A stretch of DNA of 64,000 bases from Streptomyces candidus (GTDB lineage: Bacteria > Actinomycetota > Actinomycetes > Streptomycetales > Streptomycetaceae), in assembly GCF_014207445.1 (NCBI RefSeq), contig NZ_JACHEM010000014.1:1-64000 (forward strand), written 5' to 3'. Position 1 is the first letter of the stretch, and every line of letters begins with the position of its first letter. The position numbers and the translations under genes were made by a program. The notes below the pieces were generated by a model, which was given only the letters and a program-made list of their open reading frames with translations, did no database searches and was not told the origin of the DNA. Shown here one piece after another: positions 7,684 to 16,066 of this stretch.

Positions 7684-9432
7684 TCACTTGCCGAACGCCA
7701 TCACGATCTTCTTCGTCTTCTCTTCGGCGTCCGTGATCGCGGAGGCGACGAAGCTGTTCGCAAGGTAGAAAACACCGTGCGCGTACACGAAGCGCGCCTT
7801 CCAGAAGGTGCTCTCGATCTGCGCCGTCGACGCCGGATGCTGGAGCAGCACCTTCGGCGTGCCGCCCGTCGGAGCGAGGGTGGCGACCGCGCCGCCCCTG
7901 TCAGTGGAAGCTGCCACGTACAACAGGACGTTGCCGCCGTCTCCCAGGTGCAGCGGGGTCATGGTGCGACCGGTGGGGGCCGCAGCACGCCACTTGGGCC
8001 TGCCGGTGTCCAGGTCGAAGGCCACCACCGCGTTCGCGGTGCGGCTGGCGCTGGTGTCGGTCGCCATGTACAGGGTGTTCGTGTCGGCGGCGACACCCGT
8101 GCAGTCCTCCACGCCGTCGGCCTTGGCCGCGAACGAACCAGTGCACATGGGCTCGTACGTGTCGTCGCCGACCTGGATCCGGGAGCGGAGTTTCCCCGCG
8201 TCGGTCAGCGCCAGGACAGCCCGTTTCTTGACATTGCTGTCATCGTGCCGGAATGCCGAGAAGACAAGCGGGCTGACCGAGTAGACCTTCTCGACTCTCC
8301 AGTGGAGGTCGAGCCGGTAGGCCCACTTGACCCTGCCGGTGACCGGGTCGACCTCGCTCAGCTCCTCCTGCACCTGGTTGGGGTCACTCGTGCTGCACCC
8401 GGCGGCGGCGATCAGCCTCCGGCCTCCCGCGAAGGCGTCCGGTTGACAGGTGCCCGGCGGGCGCGAGCCCCACAGCTGCTTTCCGTCGGCGAGCGAGAAG
8501 GCGAACGACTGGCGCCCACCAGCCGCGACCACCGTGGAGCCGCTGATGGTGAGCGTGATGTCGGAGGGCAGCGGCTGGTTCGAATCCTTCGGGATCGGCC
8601 TCTCCCAGCCCGCCTGGCCGTTCCGCAGGTCGATCTGCTGGAGTCCGGTGCACTTCTCGCGCTCGCCGGGCTTGTCGTTGACACCGATGACGATCGTGCC
8701 GTTGTCGGCGGGCGCGACGGGTGCGGCACAGAGCCCGGTGGGCAAGGTCAAGGCCCACTTGCGTGTGCCGTCGGCCGTCGAGTAGGCGGAGACCGTCTTG
8801 TAGACGCCCACGACGACGATGTCTCCGACGACCCACGGCCCGTACACGTCTGCACCCCTGCCGGGCAGGTCGACGTCGTTCCTGAGCAACCAGTTGACCT
8901 TGGCCTCGCCCGGTTTGCGCCCTGCGTTGAGGTTCTCGTTCCGGGCGCCGCTGGCAGCTCCGCCCGGGCCCTGGCCGGCAGAGGCGGACCCGGAGGGCTC
9001 GGCGTTCTGGCTCGGCTTCGCCTCCGGCGTGTTCGTGTCGCCGCCGCCGACCGCGAACCAGACGCCGCCGCTGATCACCAACAGGGCCGCAAGGACCGCG
9101 CCGATGAGCGCAACTCGCCTGCCCGTGAACAAGCCGCGACCGTCGCTGCCACCGACGGACGGGGTAGGAGCACTCGTGGGCCGCTGCGCGGGTTGGCCGC
9201 CGTGGGGGTTGAGCCGACCGCCGTACGGGCCGGGGACCTCGTGCATCGGCGCGACGTACTGCTGGCCGTTGACGCTGGGCTGCGAGGCGAACGGTGCGGG
9301 CCGGCCGACTGGCTGCGGGGGACCGTAACTGGACTCGGACGGCAGCAAAGGCACGCCCTGCGGAGCTCCCTGAGACGGTACCTGCGGAGCGCCAGAACCC
9401 TCCGGTGACGGGTGGCTGGGCGGGTGAGTCAT
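7684..9432 (-). CDS. Membrane-anchored PQQ-like beta-propeller protein (paralogue)
   Basis: A 582-residue protein with the same plan as its downstream neighbour: a 100-residue Pro/Ser/Gly-rich cytosolic tail, one membrane helix at about residues 106-128 (VALIGAVLAALLVISGGVWF), then an extracytoplasmic propeller with blades such as SAYSTADGTRKWALTLP, SFAFSLADGKQLWGSRP and AFDLDTGRPKWRAAAP. AAGGGAAG lies about 5 bases before ATG 9432. The two proteins probably arose by duplication and are co-transcribed. The family is clear; the ligand is unknown. Confidence 0.87.
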   Translation of the reverse strand: MTHPPSHPSPEGSGAPQVPSQGAPQGVPLLPSESSYGPPQPVGRPAPFASQPSVNGQQYVAPMHEVPGPYGGRLNPHGGQPAQRPTSAPTPSVGGSDGRGLFTGRRVALIGAVLAALLVISGGVWFAVGGGDTNTPEAKPSQNAEPSGSASAGQGPGGAASGARNENLNAGRKPGEAKVNWLLRNDVDLPGRGADVYGPWVVGDIVVVGVYKTVSAYSTADGTRKWALTLPTGLCAAPVAPADNGTIVIGVNDKPGEREKCTGLQQIDLRNGQAGWERPIPKDSNQPLPSDITLTISGSTVVAAGGRQSFAFSLADGKQLWGSRPPGTCQPDAFAGGRRLIAAAGCSTSDPNQVQEELSEVDPVTGRVKWAYRLDLHWRVEKVYSVSPLVFSAFRHDDSNVKKRAVLALTDAGKLRSRIQVGDDTYEPMCTGSFAAKADGVEDCTGVAADTNTLYMATDTSASRTANAVVAFDLDTGRPKWRAAAPTGRTMTPLHLGDGGNVLLYVAASTDRGGAVATLAPTGGTPKVLLQHPASTAQIESTFWKARFVYAHGVFYLANSFVASAITDAEEKTKKIVMAFGK

Positions 9433-9630
9433 CCGTGCTTCCCTTTCGTACGGTGCGCTGACCGGCCGGTGCTCCCGGTGCCGGCAGGGGCATCCGGGGC
9501 AGGCGTTGCTGCGGTGGATCGGATCGCGGCGCAGGCGGCCGGATCGGCGTTGGGGGCAGTGCAGTGGAACCGGACCTGGTCAGCGCGACGGCGGAAGAAA
9601 CTTCCAGGCTTGCAGCCACCGCGCCTGCTG

Positions 9631-10122
9631 TCAGCCGATCCTGGGAGGCGTCCCGGGCCCGGAGGGGCGGTACCCGTCGACGTAAGCCTTCGTGCCCCGG
9701 CGGGAGCACAGGGTGATCGCTACCGCTGAGAGAACCAGCGCGCACACGAAACCGATGAGTTGGGCTCGAACGGTCTCCGAGCCGAAGTCGGCCTGGGCGA
9801 TCATCGACCCTATTGCCACACCGGAGAGACCGGCGATGATGCCGAACTGTACGATCAGCCGCTCGGCTCCGTCGCCGTCGCCCGCCAGGAGGCGAAAGGC
9901 GTTCCGCGCGATGGACAGGCCGAAGAGCAGAAGCACCAGCCCGATGATCGGGCCGAAGCCGGACTCGAACGTCTTGACTCCGGTGTAGGCGGCGTAGCAG
10001 GCCATGCTCCCGCCGAGCAGCACCGAAAAGACTCCCGCGGCCGTCGCGACGGCCGGCCGCGGCGCGGAGACCGGTGCCGGGGCGGAGCGGCGGTCAGACG
10101 GGTTGCGAGGCGCGTGCGTCAC
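9631..10122 (-). CDS. Four-helix membrane protein of unknown function
   Basis: About 163 residues from a GTG at 10122, with four membrane segments: AGVFSVLLGGSMACYAAYTG, PIIGLVLLLFGLSIARNAF, LIVQFGIIAGLSGVAIGSM and AQLIGFVCALVLSAVAITL. The N-terminus is Pro/Ala-rich. The frame is open further upstream to 10530 but that text is Arg/Pro-rich and unlike protein, so a start near 10122 is preferred; the ribosome site is weak. It lies 198 bp upstream of, and in the same direction as, the two propeller genes. The family was not recognised. Confidence 0.6.
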   Translation of the reverse strand: MTHAPRNPSDRRSAPAPVSAPRPAVATAAGVFSVLLGGSMACYAAYTGVKTFESGFGPIIGLVLLLFGLSIARNAFRLLAGDGDGAERLIVQFGIIAGLSGVAIGSMIAQADFGSETVRAQLIGFVCALVLSAVAITLCSRRGTKAYVDGYRPSGPGTPPRIG

Positions 10123-10723
10123 AGCGTCCCCGTCCGAAAACGGCCGTTGGGCTCGACGGCCCGCTGGAAGTCCTGCCCGGCTGATCCGGGCCCGCTCGGC
10201 CCCGAAAAATGAGTCTCCACCGTGTATCCGCCTTCCTTGGTTGAGCCGCTGGGGCGAGCCGTTGTCCATGAGGCAGCGGTCGCCCTCAGCGGCGGCGTGC
10301 TCTGCACTCTCGCGTTCTCCCTGGTCAGCGCGCCAGGTCAGGGACCGGCCACTTGTGGCCGGTGCGGAAGACAGGGTCGCCGGGACCGGGACCGACGGCG
10401 AAAGGCGCGAGGTGACGGGGAGTTCGGCCAGTTGGTGCGTCGACGGCGACGCAGGGCGGGGACCCCCACCGGGATCCTCCGGCACACGACGTGCTGGCCG
10501 GGACCACCCACCATGGCACGGCCCCGTCACTCGGCTTCGTGTGGCTGCGCGCCATAGTTGGCCCGTCCGGCCAACTGCGCGTGCAAATTTCCCGAGCAGG
10601 TCTGCGGAAGAGGCCCGCGCTTCGACCAGAGGCGCTGCGTCCTACAGAGGGGCGCCAGGTCAGCGGCCTGGGACTGTCTCTTTGAAGGGATGCGGCACAG
10701 GGGATACCAGGGCGCCCGGCGCA
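10123..10723. other. Intergenic region, no gene seen
   Basis: About 600 bp with only low-quality frames on both strands. It separates the membrane protein gene from a broken sigma factor gene and shows no recognisable protein, repeat or RNA. Confidence 0.45.
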
Positions 10724-11020
10724 ATGGCCGAGGGGCTTGAGGAGTACCGGGGGGGAGCTGACCGGGTACTGCTACCGGATGTCGGGGGTCTTACGCCGAG
10801 GCCGAGGACGCCGCGCAGGAGGCGCTGGTGCGGGCGTGGCGGAGCAGCGGCCGCTTCGAGGGGCGCTCGGCGCTGCGGACGTGGGTGTACCGCATTGCCA
10901 ACGTGCAACGTGTGTCTGGACGCCCTCGCATCAGGCAAGCGGCGGGCGCTGCCGATGGACCTGTCCGGGCCAAGTGGGGGCGGCACCCCGCCGGCGCCCT
11001 CGCAGGACTCCGCTCTGTGA
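10724..11020 (+). pseudogene. Broken ECF-type sigma factor gene (sigma-70 region 2)
   Basis: Three frames together read MAEGLEEYRG, ELTGYCYRM, YAEAEDAAQEALVRAWRSS, GRFEGRSALRTWVYRIAN and VCLDALASGKRRALPMDL. This is the N-terminal half (regions 2.1-2.4) of an ECF41/SigJ-like or sigma-70-X5-like factor. The first break falls at a run of seven Gs (10749-10755), the second after RMSG, and the third at a 7-bp duplication (10899-10912). The sequence stops before region 4, so no functional product is expected. ATG 10724 is the likely original start. Family confidence is high; the subfamily is not resolved. Confidence 0.75.
10899..10912. repeat. 7-bp tandem duplication breaking the sigma gene
   Basis: CAACGTG occurs twice in a row. 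Removing one copy restores the continuous reading IANVCLDALASG, so this duplication is itself the third frameshift. Confidence 0.9.
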
Positions 11021-11059
11021 GTGGAACCCTGCCCCGGCAGGGTTCCGGAGGCGGCCGCC

Positions 11060-11235
11060 ATGGCGGGTGAGTCGGTCCAGTTGGCGTTCGTCCGGGAACA
11101 GCTCCACGTACTCCTGCTCGCAAAGCTGCGGGCGGCGAAGCAGTTCCACCGGTCGAGGGCGGTGATCGACTTCAGCCACATCCGGGCCGCCCGGAGGGGC
11201 CCAGAAGCGGGCCGAGCCCGGTCGACGCGCGGTCG
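11060..11235 (+). mobile_element. Remnant of an IS5-type transposase gene
   Basis: The plus strand reads LHVLLLAKLRAAKQF, then SRAVIDFSHIRAARRGPEAG, matching the AVIDSSHVRAxxxGPKTGPSPVDR catalytic region of IS5-group transposases. At GPEAG a one-base deletion shifts the frame; the next frame would continue with PSPVDR-like codons. The N- and C-terminal parts are missing. It directly follows the broken sigma gene, so an insertion followed by decay may explain the loss of that gene's 3' half. Confidence 0.7.
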
Positions 11236-11707
11236 TCATCCTGCTCGCCCCGGTGTCGGCGCTCGCCGCGCACATCGTGTTCAGCGAGGAGGGCTACGCC
11301 GGTCCGAGCCCAGCTTCCATGCAAGGCCGCCTGCAAATCCGGACAGCCTCTCGACGTGACGAGTGACACGATTATCGGCACGCGACGACAAATCCTGTGC
11401 GTGACACCAAGGTTGACCACGGAATCTATGGAACAACCTCGGCACGACCGGCTGCACCGGAAGATCGAGTTCGTTCAACATCACACTACGTGTGGGCTCC
11501 TGTCCGTATAGCGATCCCCGGCCGCCCCGCGACTTCGCTTCCTGGGGCATGACGCTGTAGTCATATCCACCGACGGCCCGCCGGGGCCCGGACGGCCTGA
11601 CCAGCCGGCTGCACCTCGGCAAGGGGTCGTCGATGCGCCGCCGTATGCGAACCAACGGTTCGGGCGCAGCAACTCACAGCGACTCGCATCAACCAGGGGG
11701 AACACCC
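11236..11707. other. Intergenic region before the melanin operon
   Basis: The first 60 bp can be read as VILLAPVSALAAHIVFSEEG, a possible protein scrap. The rest shows no gene and should hold the melC promoter just before 11708. Confidence 0.45.
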
Positions 11708-12115
11708 ATGTCTCAACTGAGCCGACGCAGCGCCCTCGGCGCCTCCGCCACAGCTCTGGCCGGCCTCACTCTGACAGCCTTCGCGCGCCCGAACGGGCCG
11801 CCCGGTCCTCCGTCCGCCGGTCACGACAACCGCGCCCACTCCCCGGAAGGTCACGGGCACACCCCGACGCAGCCGAAGCCGTTCGACGAGTTCTTCAAAG
11901 GACGCCGCATACAGGGCGCGCCGTCGCAGCACGAAGGACACCACGGCGTCGGCTACTCCGTGCGCATCGATGGCCGGGAGCTGCACGTGATGCGGAACGC
12001 CGACGGTACGTGGATCAGCGTGGTCAATCACTACGAGACGTTCGCCGGCCCGCGGGCCGTGGCTCGTGCCGCCGTGGTCGAACTTCAGGGCGCGCAGCTC
12101 GTCCCTCTGCTCTGA
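11708..12115 (+). CDS. melC1: Tyrosinase co-factor (copper chaperone) MelC1
   Basis: A 135-residue protein starting MSQLSRRSALGASATALAGL, a twin-arginine signal. After a His-rich linker come FDEFFKGRRIQG, HHGVGYSVRIDGRELHVM and NADGTWISVVNHYETFAGP, the fold of the MelC1 caddie protein. It delivers two Cu ions to apo-tyrosinase MelC2 and carries it out through the Tat pathway. The Tyr in NHYETF corresponds to the residue that enters the tyrosinase active site. AGGGGG lies 7 bases before ATG 11708. It is followed by melC2 after 61 bp, the standard operon. Confidence 0.95.
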   Translation: MSQLSRRSALGASATALAGLTLTAFARPNGPPGPPSAGHDNRAHSPEGHGHTPTQPKPFDEFFKGRRIQGAPSQHEGHHGVGYSVRIDGRELHVMRNADGTWISVVNHYETFAGPRAVARAAVVELQGAQLVPLL

Positions 12116-12176
12116 CTGCACCGACTTCACCGCCGTCCGGCAACGCCGTCCAGCCCTGAAAACCGAAGGCACTTCC

Positions 12177-13004
12177 ATGACCGTACGCAAGAATCAGGCG
12201 AACCTCAGCCCCGCCGAGAAGCGCAACTTTGTCGAGGCGCTGCTCGAGCTCAAGCGCAGCGGGCGCTACGACACATTCGTCACTACTCACAACGCGTTCA
12301 TCATGAGCGACACCGACAACGGAGACCGGGTGGGCCACCGTTCCCCGTCCTTCCTGCCCTGGCACCGCCGGTACCTCATAGAGTTCGAGCAGGCTCTCCA
12401 GGCAGTGAACCCGGAGGTGGCTCTGCCCTACTGGGACTGGACGGCCGACCGCTCCCCCACATCCTCACTGTGGGCCACCGACTTTCTCGGCGGTACGGGC
12501 CGAAGCAGGGACGGACAGGTGAGCGACGGCGCATTCGCGGTGACCGCCGGCAGCTGGCCGGTGTCCGTACGGGTCGACGGACGTGGTTTCCTCCGCCGCG
12601 CTCTGGGAGCCGGCGGGCGGCAGTTGCCCACGCGTGCGGAGGTCGACTCGGTGCTCGCGATGCCCACGTACGACACCGCGCCCTGGAACAGCGCGTCCGC
12701 CGGTTTCCGCAATCACCTGGAAGGCTGGCGCGGCGTCAACCTTCACAACCGTGTCCACACGTGGGTGGGTGGCCAGATGGCCACCGGCGTCTCCCCCAAC
12801 GACCCGGTCTTCTGGCTGCATCATGCGTTCATAGACCGGCTCTGGGCCCAGTGGCAGGCCCGGCACCCGCGATCGACGTATCTGCCTGCCGCCACGACGC
12901 CCAACGTAGTGGACCTCAATGACGTCATGCGTCCGTGGAACGACGTGACGCCCGCCGACATGCTGGACCACACCAGGCATTACACCTACGACACCGCGGC
13001 GTGA
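12177..13004 (+). CDS. melC2: Tyrosinase MelC2
   Basis: A 275-residue type-3 copper monooxygenase that oxidises tyrosine to dopaquinone, the first step of melanin formation. The CuA ligands His38, His54 and His63 (in TTHNAF, VGHRS, PWHRRYL) and the CuB ligands His190, His194 and His216 (NLHNRVHTW, WLHHAFIDRLW) are all present at the positions known for Streptomyces tyrosinases. The length is the usual one. It has no signal of its own and is exported with MelC1. ATG 12177 opens the conserved MTVRKNQANLS; the frame upstream is not coding. The enzyme should be active. Confidence 0.97.
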   Translation: MTVRKNQANLSPAEKRNFVEALLELKRSGRYDTFVTTHNAFIMSDTDNGDRVGHRSPSFLPWHRRYLIEFEQALQAVNPEVALPYWDWTADRSPTSSLWATDFLGGTGRSRDGQVSDGAFAVTAGSWPVSVRVDGRGFLRRALGAGGRQLPTRAEVDSVLAMPTYDTAPWNSASAGFRNHLEGWRGVNLHNRVHTWVGGQMATGVSPNDPVFWLHHAFIDRLWAQWQARHPRSTYLPAATTPNVVDLNDVMRPWNDVTPADMLDHTRHYTYDTAA

Positions 13005-13070
13005 CCCGAGCCTGCGCACTGGCAGACATACCCCGGGCCTGCCGCCGACGTTGTTGTCCGTGAATCTTGG

Positions 13071-13120
13071 ATACTCCGGCCGACGTTTGCTGGCCGGAGT
13101 ATCCGGATACCGGACTCCGG
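13071..13120. terminator. Hairpin pair downstream of melC2
   Basis: An 11-bp perfect stem (13071-13081 with 13092-13102, 10-base loop) lies 66 bp after the melC2 stop. The right arm can instead pair with 13114-13120 (CCGGAGT with ACTCCGG), so two exclusive hairpins are possible. No U-run follows. It is probably the end of the melanin transcript. Confidence 0.6.
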
Positions 13121-13565
13121 CAGGGGTCTGCGCCGACCTTCCGAACAGCGGTGGACGCGCCGCCCCTTGAACTCGGCACCGCTGGTGAAGCCGCCCGGCG
13201 TCCGGCCGTTGTCGGTGACCGGCGTTGGCGGGCGCTCGTTGGACAGGGCCGGCCAGTCGCCCCGGTGCGGCTGTGCGGAGGGGCACAGGTGTGCGCCGGC
13301 TCCCCGGGAGGTGCGCCAGGACCGGTGGCCAGCTCTGCTTCTCGCCCTGGCCGAGGACCGGGTCGAGGCGCTGTCCCCCAGCGGCCACACGGTGCGCTGC
13401 GGTGAACGGGATGATGCCCAAGCAAGAGGGCGAGCGGGTGGGTGACGAGGGTGGCCGGTCATTCGCGCAGCGTTTCAAGAAGTTCGGGGGATTGATCCTT
13501 TCTTGTCAGGTTCACAGCTATATTGGTCAGAGTAAGCAACCCCCAGCCCTCGGGTTCCATGCGCG
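13121..13565. other. Intergenic region, no gene recognised
   Basis: Several frames are open on both strands because of the GC content, but none looks like a known protein. It should contain the promoter for the ANTAR gene; an AT-richer patch (CAGCTATATTGG near 13515-13526) lies 40 bp before its start. Confidence 0.4.
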
Positions 13566-13943
13566 ATGATGTTGAAGGCTTTCATGCGACGTATGGTCAC
13601 AACGCACGAGGAGCAGTGGTCGACGTCGACTTCGGTCGTCTTCGAGGACACGGCTCCGGCTGATGAGATCGCGGGTTTGCGCTCGGAGAACCTGAGGCTG
13701 CGGAGGGCGCTGCGCGGGCGGGCGGTGACCGAGCGGGCCCAGGGGATGGTGATGGCGCTCATGCCGTGTTCTCGTGACCGCGCCCAGGACTTGCTGTCGG
13801 ACATGGCCGGCCGCTGCGGGCTGAAGGTCCGCGAGGTGGCTCTCGCCCTGGTCTCCACGTCCGAGGGCCGGCCGCTGTCGCTGCGGATGCAGGGTGAGCT
13901 GGCCCGCGCCGTGCAGCGCCAGAGTCAAGAGGACATCGCCTGA
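13566..13943 (+). CDS. ANTAR-domain RNA-binding protein
   Basis: A 125-residue protein. From about residue 35 it has a coiled-coil (EIAGLRSENLRLRRALRGR) leading into RAVTERAQGMVMALMPCSRDRAQDLLSDM and CGLKVREVALALV, the three-helix ANTAR fold that binds paired hexaloop hairpins in nascent RNA and prevents termination. It has no GAF or receiver domain, so any signal input is separate. Two ATGs at 13566 and 13569 are possible, and an internal start at MRRMVTTHEE cannot be excluded; no strong ribosome site is seen. Confidence 0.85.
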   Translation: MMLKAFMRRMVTTHEEQWSTSTSVVFEDTAPADEIAGLRSENLRLRRALRGRAVTERAQGMVMALMPCSRDRAQDLLSDMAGRCGLKVREVALALVSTSEGRPLSLRMQGELARAVQRQSQEDIA

Positions 13944-14113
13944 TCGACCCGCCGGGTCGCCTCGCAGTCGGGCAGCGCCGGCGGGAAGAGCAACCCGTGT
14001 TGTTCCGGGTGGGATCGCGATGTGGGTGACCTCCGGGGGGCTCCGGGGCCCCGTCCAGCTTTCCTGCGTTCCGTCCCCACGCGTGAAAAGAAGCGACCCC
14101 TTGGGAGGTTCCT

Positions 14114-14683
14114 GTGCAGAAGAATCGAGCACGACCGGCGAAGATTGACCAGGCGTTCCGTGACGCGGACGGCCAGGCAGTGCAGATCGACGGCAGAGCA
14201 GTCCACCTCGCCTTCGCGATCGCGATCCCGTGGACGGTCGCCGGGCTGGCCCTCCGGTTCACCTCCGCCGTGGACCGCCCCGAGCAGGGGGTGTGTCTGG
14301 AGTTGTCCAGCGGTGACCTCCTCGTCAACCGCCGACACACCCCGGACGTCTGCCTCTGGGCCGGCACGACCCCCTCGACAGTCGATCTGGACATCCTGCG
14401 CAACCCCACAGCTCCCTGCACCCTGCGGGTATGGAACTGCTGGCGCGGCACCCGCGGCGAACGCCGCATGTGGACCGGGAACGCCGGCCTGCTGGTCGAC
14501 CTCAACCCCGGCGCGTCCTACCGGTTCAGCTGCAGCGACGGGACCGGCCCGGCGGCCTTCACCGACCTCGTGTTCACCCTAAAGGTCCAGCCGAAGCACA
14601 CCGATCCCTGGCGGGAGGCCGCTGCGCCCCCGGCTTTCGAACAGGGACCGCACGCCACACACCCCGTCAGCGCGAACACGTGA
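14114..14683 (+). CDS. Conserved hypothetical protein, not recognised
   Basis: A 189-residue protein beginning at GTG 14114, with GGGAGG at 14103-14108 five bases upstream, which supports the start. The sequence is a normal mixed alpha/beta composition without signal peptide or membrane helix. Recognisable stretches are IAIPWTVAGLALRF, CLELSSGDLLVNRRHTPDV and MWTGNAGLLVDLNPGASYRF. It contains five Cys and several Trp. I do not recognise a family. It ends toward a convergent beta-helix gene with a shared hairpin between them. Confidence 0.65.
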   Translation: MQKNRARPAKIDQAFRDADGQAVQIDGRAVHLAFAIAIPWTVAGLALRFTSAVDRPEQGVCLELSSGDLLVNRRHTPDVCLWAGTTPSTVDLDILRNPTAPCTLRVWNCWRGTRGERRMWTGNAGLLVDLNPGASYRFSCSDGTGPAAFTDLVFTLKVQPKHTDPWREAAAPPAFEQGPHATHPVSANT

Positions 14684-14782
14684 ACCGAACCGCCACCCCG
14701 GCCACCGCAGGAGGACAGCCCGCGGGCGTCGAGGACAACTACAGCGGCAGCAACTGAGCGCAGAGCCCGGACTCCGGACCGT

Positions 14783-14817
14783 TCCTCCGGGTCACTCCTC
14801 CGGGTCACTCCTCCGGG
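14783..14817. repeat. 13-bp tandem repeat, 2.7 copies
   Basis: The unit TCCTCCGGGTCAC occurs twice perfectly (14783-14795, 14796-14808), followed by nine bases of a third copy. It lies in the non-coding gap between two convergent genes. Confidence 0.9.
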
Positions 14818-14853
14818 GACCGAACCGCCCCAGGATGAGGAAACAGGGAAAAC

Positions 14854-14891
14854 GAAGGACCGGAAAGCGCCGTGGGCGCCTCCGGTCCTTC
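14854..14891. terminator. Bidirectional terminator hairpin
   Basis: GAAGGACCGGA (14854-14864) pairs perfectly with 14881-14891, and inside them GCGCC (14867-14871) pairs with GGCGC (14875-14879). It lies between convergent genes and ends in TTC/GAA-rich arms, so it can serve both strands. Confidence 0.8.
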
Positions 14892-14946
14892 TCCGTGCCC
14901 CGCCGGGACTCTTCTCCTCCACAGCGCGGAGGCGGGTGGTGGGTGG

Positions 14947-15798
14947 TCAGCCGGTGCAGTTGGGCACTGCAGGGGCGCTGCCGACGCAGTTGTTGGGGAT
15001 GTTGGCGGTGATGGGTGTGTTGGTGGTGGTCATCGTTCCGCCGGAACGGTGGACGCCGCCCGCGGTGAGCCCGGCACTGTTGGAGGTCACGGCGGTGTCG
15101 GTGAGGGTGGTCGCGGTGGAGTTGTTCGCCGCGATGCCACCACCCTGCGTCCCGGCCACGTTGCCGATGACGAACAGGGGGCTGCCCGTCACACCGGTGG
15201 TCGTCAGGGTGCCCCTGACGCCGTTGTAGATGCCGCCTCCCTGCAGCAGGGCGGTGTTGTCCGAGACCTGGCTGCGCGTGAACGTCGCGGCGGGAGCGGT
15301 CCCGTTGGGGGTGTCGGCGTTGGCCAGGCCGCCTCCGTTCAGTGTCGCGGTGTTGCCGGTCAGGCTGCTGACGGTGAGGGTGACTGCGCCGGAGTTCAGG
15401 ATGCCGCCCCCGTTGCCGACGACGCTGCCGCCCGTGAACGCGACGCCCGTCGTGAGGGTCAGGGAGCCCTTGCTGCTGACCTCGGCGATACGGAAGGGCA
15501 GCAGTGAGGAACGGGTGACGGTCGCGGGGCCGAGCATCTCGATGCGGGAGGTGATGACCGGCAGTGCGTTGGCCAACCCACCGTGCGGCGAGGTCATCGC
15601 GTAGGTGCAGCCCGATGCGAGGACGAGAGTGTCGGGGGCGCTGGTGGAGTTGGCGAGGTTGACCGCCGCGACGAGGGCATTCTCGCTGCACGCCACAGGT
15701 ATGGTGGCGGCGTGCGCCGCGGTGGTGGTGGCGGCCAGCCCTCCGGCCACGACAGTCGTGAGGGCCACAATCCGGACGATGGTGCGGACACGTCGCAT
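14947..15798 (-). CDS. Secreted right-handed beta-helix protein
   Basis: A 283-residue protein with a Sec signal peptide (RIVALTTVVAGGLAATTTAA then HAA cleavage near residue 30). After it comes CSENALVAAVNLANST, a pattern at the start of CSLREA-like and polymorphic-outer-membrane-like beta-helices. Then follow repeated turns such as GGSVVGNGGGILNSG, NTATLNGGGLAN and NTALLQGGGIYNG. The GGGI/GGGL repeats mark each coil of the parallel beta-helix. Such proteins are extracellular and often bind or cleave polysaccharide, but no catalytic site is evident. The final Cys (NNCVGSAPAVPNCTG) may form a disulfide. Confidence 0.8.
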   Translation of the reverse strand: MRRVRTIVRIVALTTVVAGGLAATTTAAHAATIPVACSENALVAAVNLANSTSAPDTLVLASGCTYAMTSPHGGLANALPVITSRIEMLGPATVTRSSLLPFRIAEVSSKGSLTLTTGVAFTGGSVVGNGGGILNSGAVTLTVSSLTGNTATLNGGGLANADTPNGTAPAATFTRSQVSDNTALLQGGGIYNGVRGTLTTTGVTGSPLFVIGNVAGTQGGGIAANNSTATTLTDTAVTSNSAGLTAGGVHRSGGTMTTTNTPITANIPNNCVGSAPAVPNCTG

Positions 15799-16066
15799 GA
15801 CGCCGCCTCTGTTTGAAACCGAACGGGATCCTGCGCGGCGCGGCGCGCCGCGAGGTCAGTTCTACGCCTGGAGCCGTCGTTCAGACTCGCCGGTCGGGAC
15901 CAGCCCCGCAAGGGCGTAGGGGGCGGTCCGGCGGGATTCCTCGCACGCCGGAGTGCACGCCCCGCTGTCGGCGTACATCGAAAGGTGCGCAGGTCGGTTC
16001 AGACGAAAGCGCACTGGCTTGAGGACATGCCGCACCTCGTGGGGTATCGGGTGTCTTCATCCCGCT
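15799..16066. other. Intergenic region, no gene seen
   Basis: About 270 bp with the promoter of the beta-helix gene at its left end. No recognisable protein or RNA. Confidence 0.4.
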
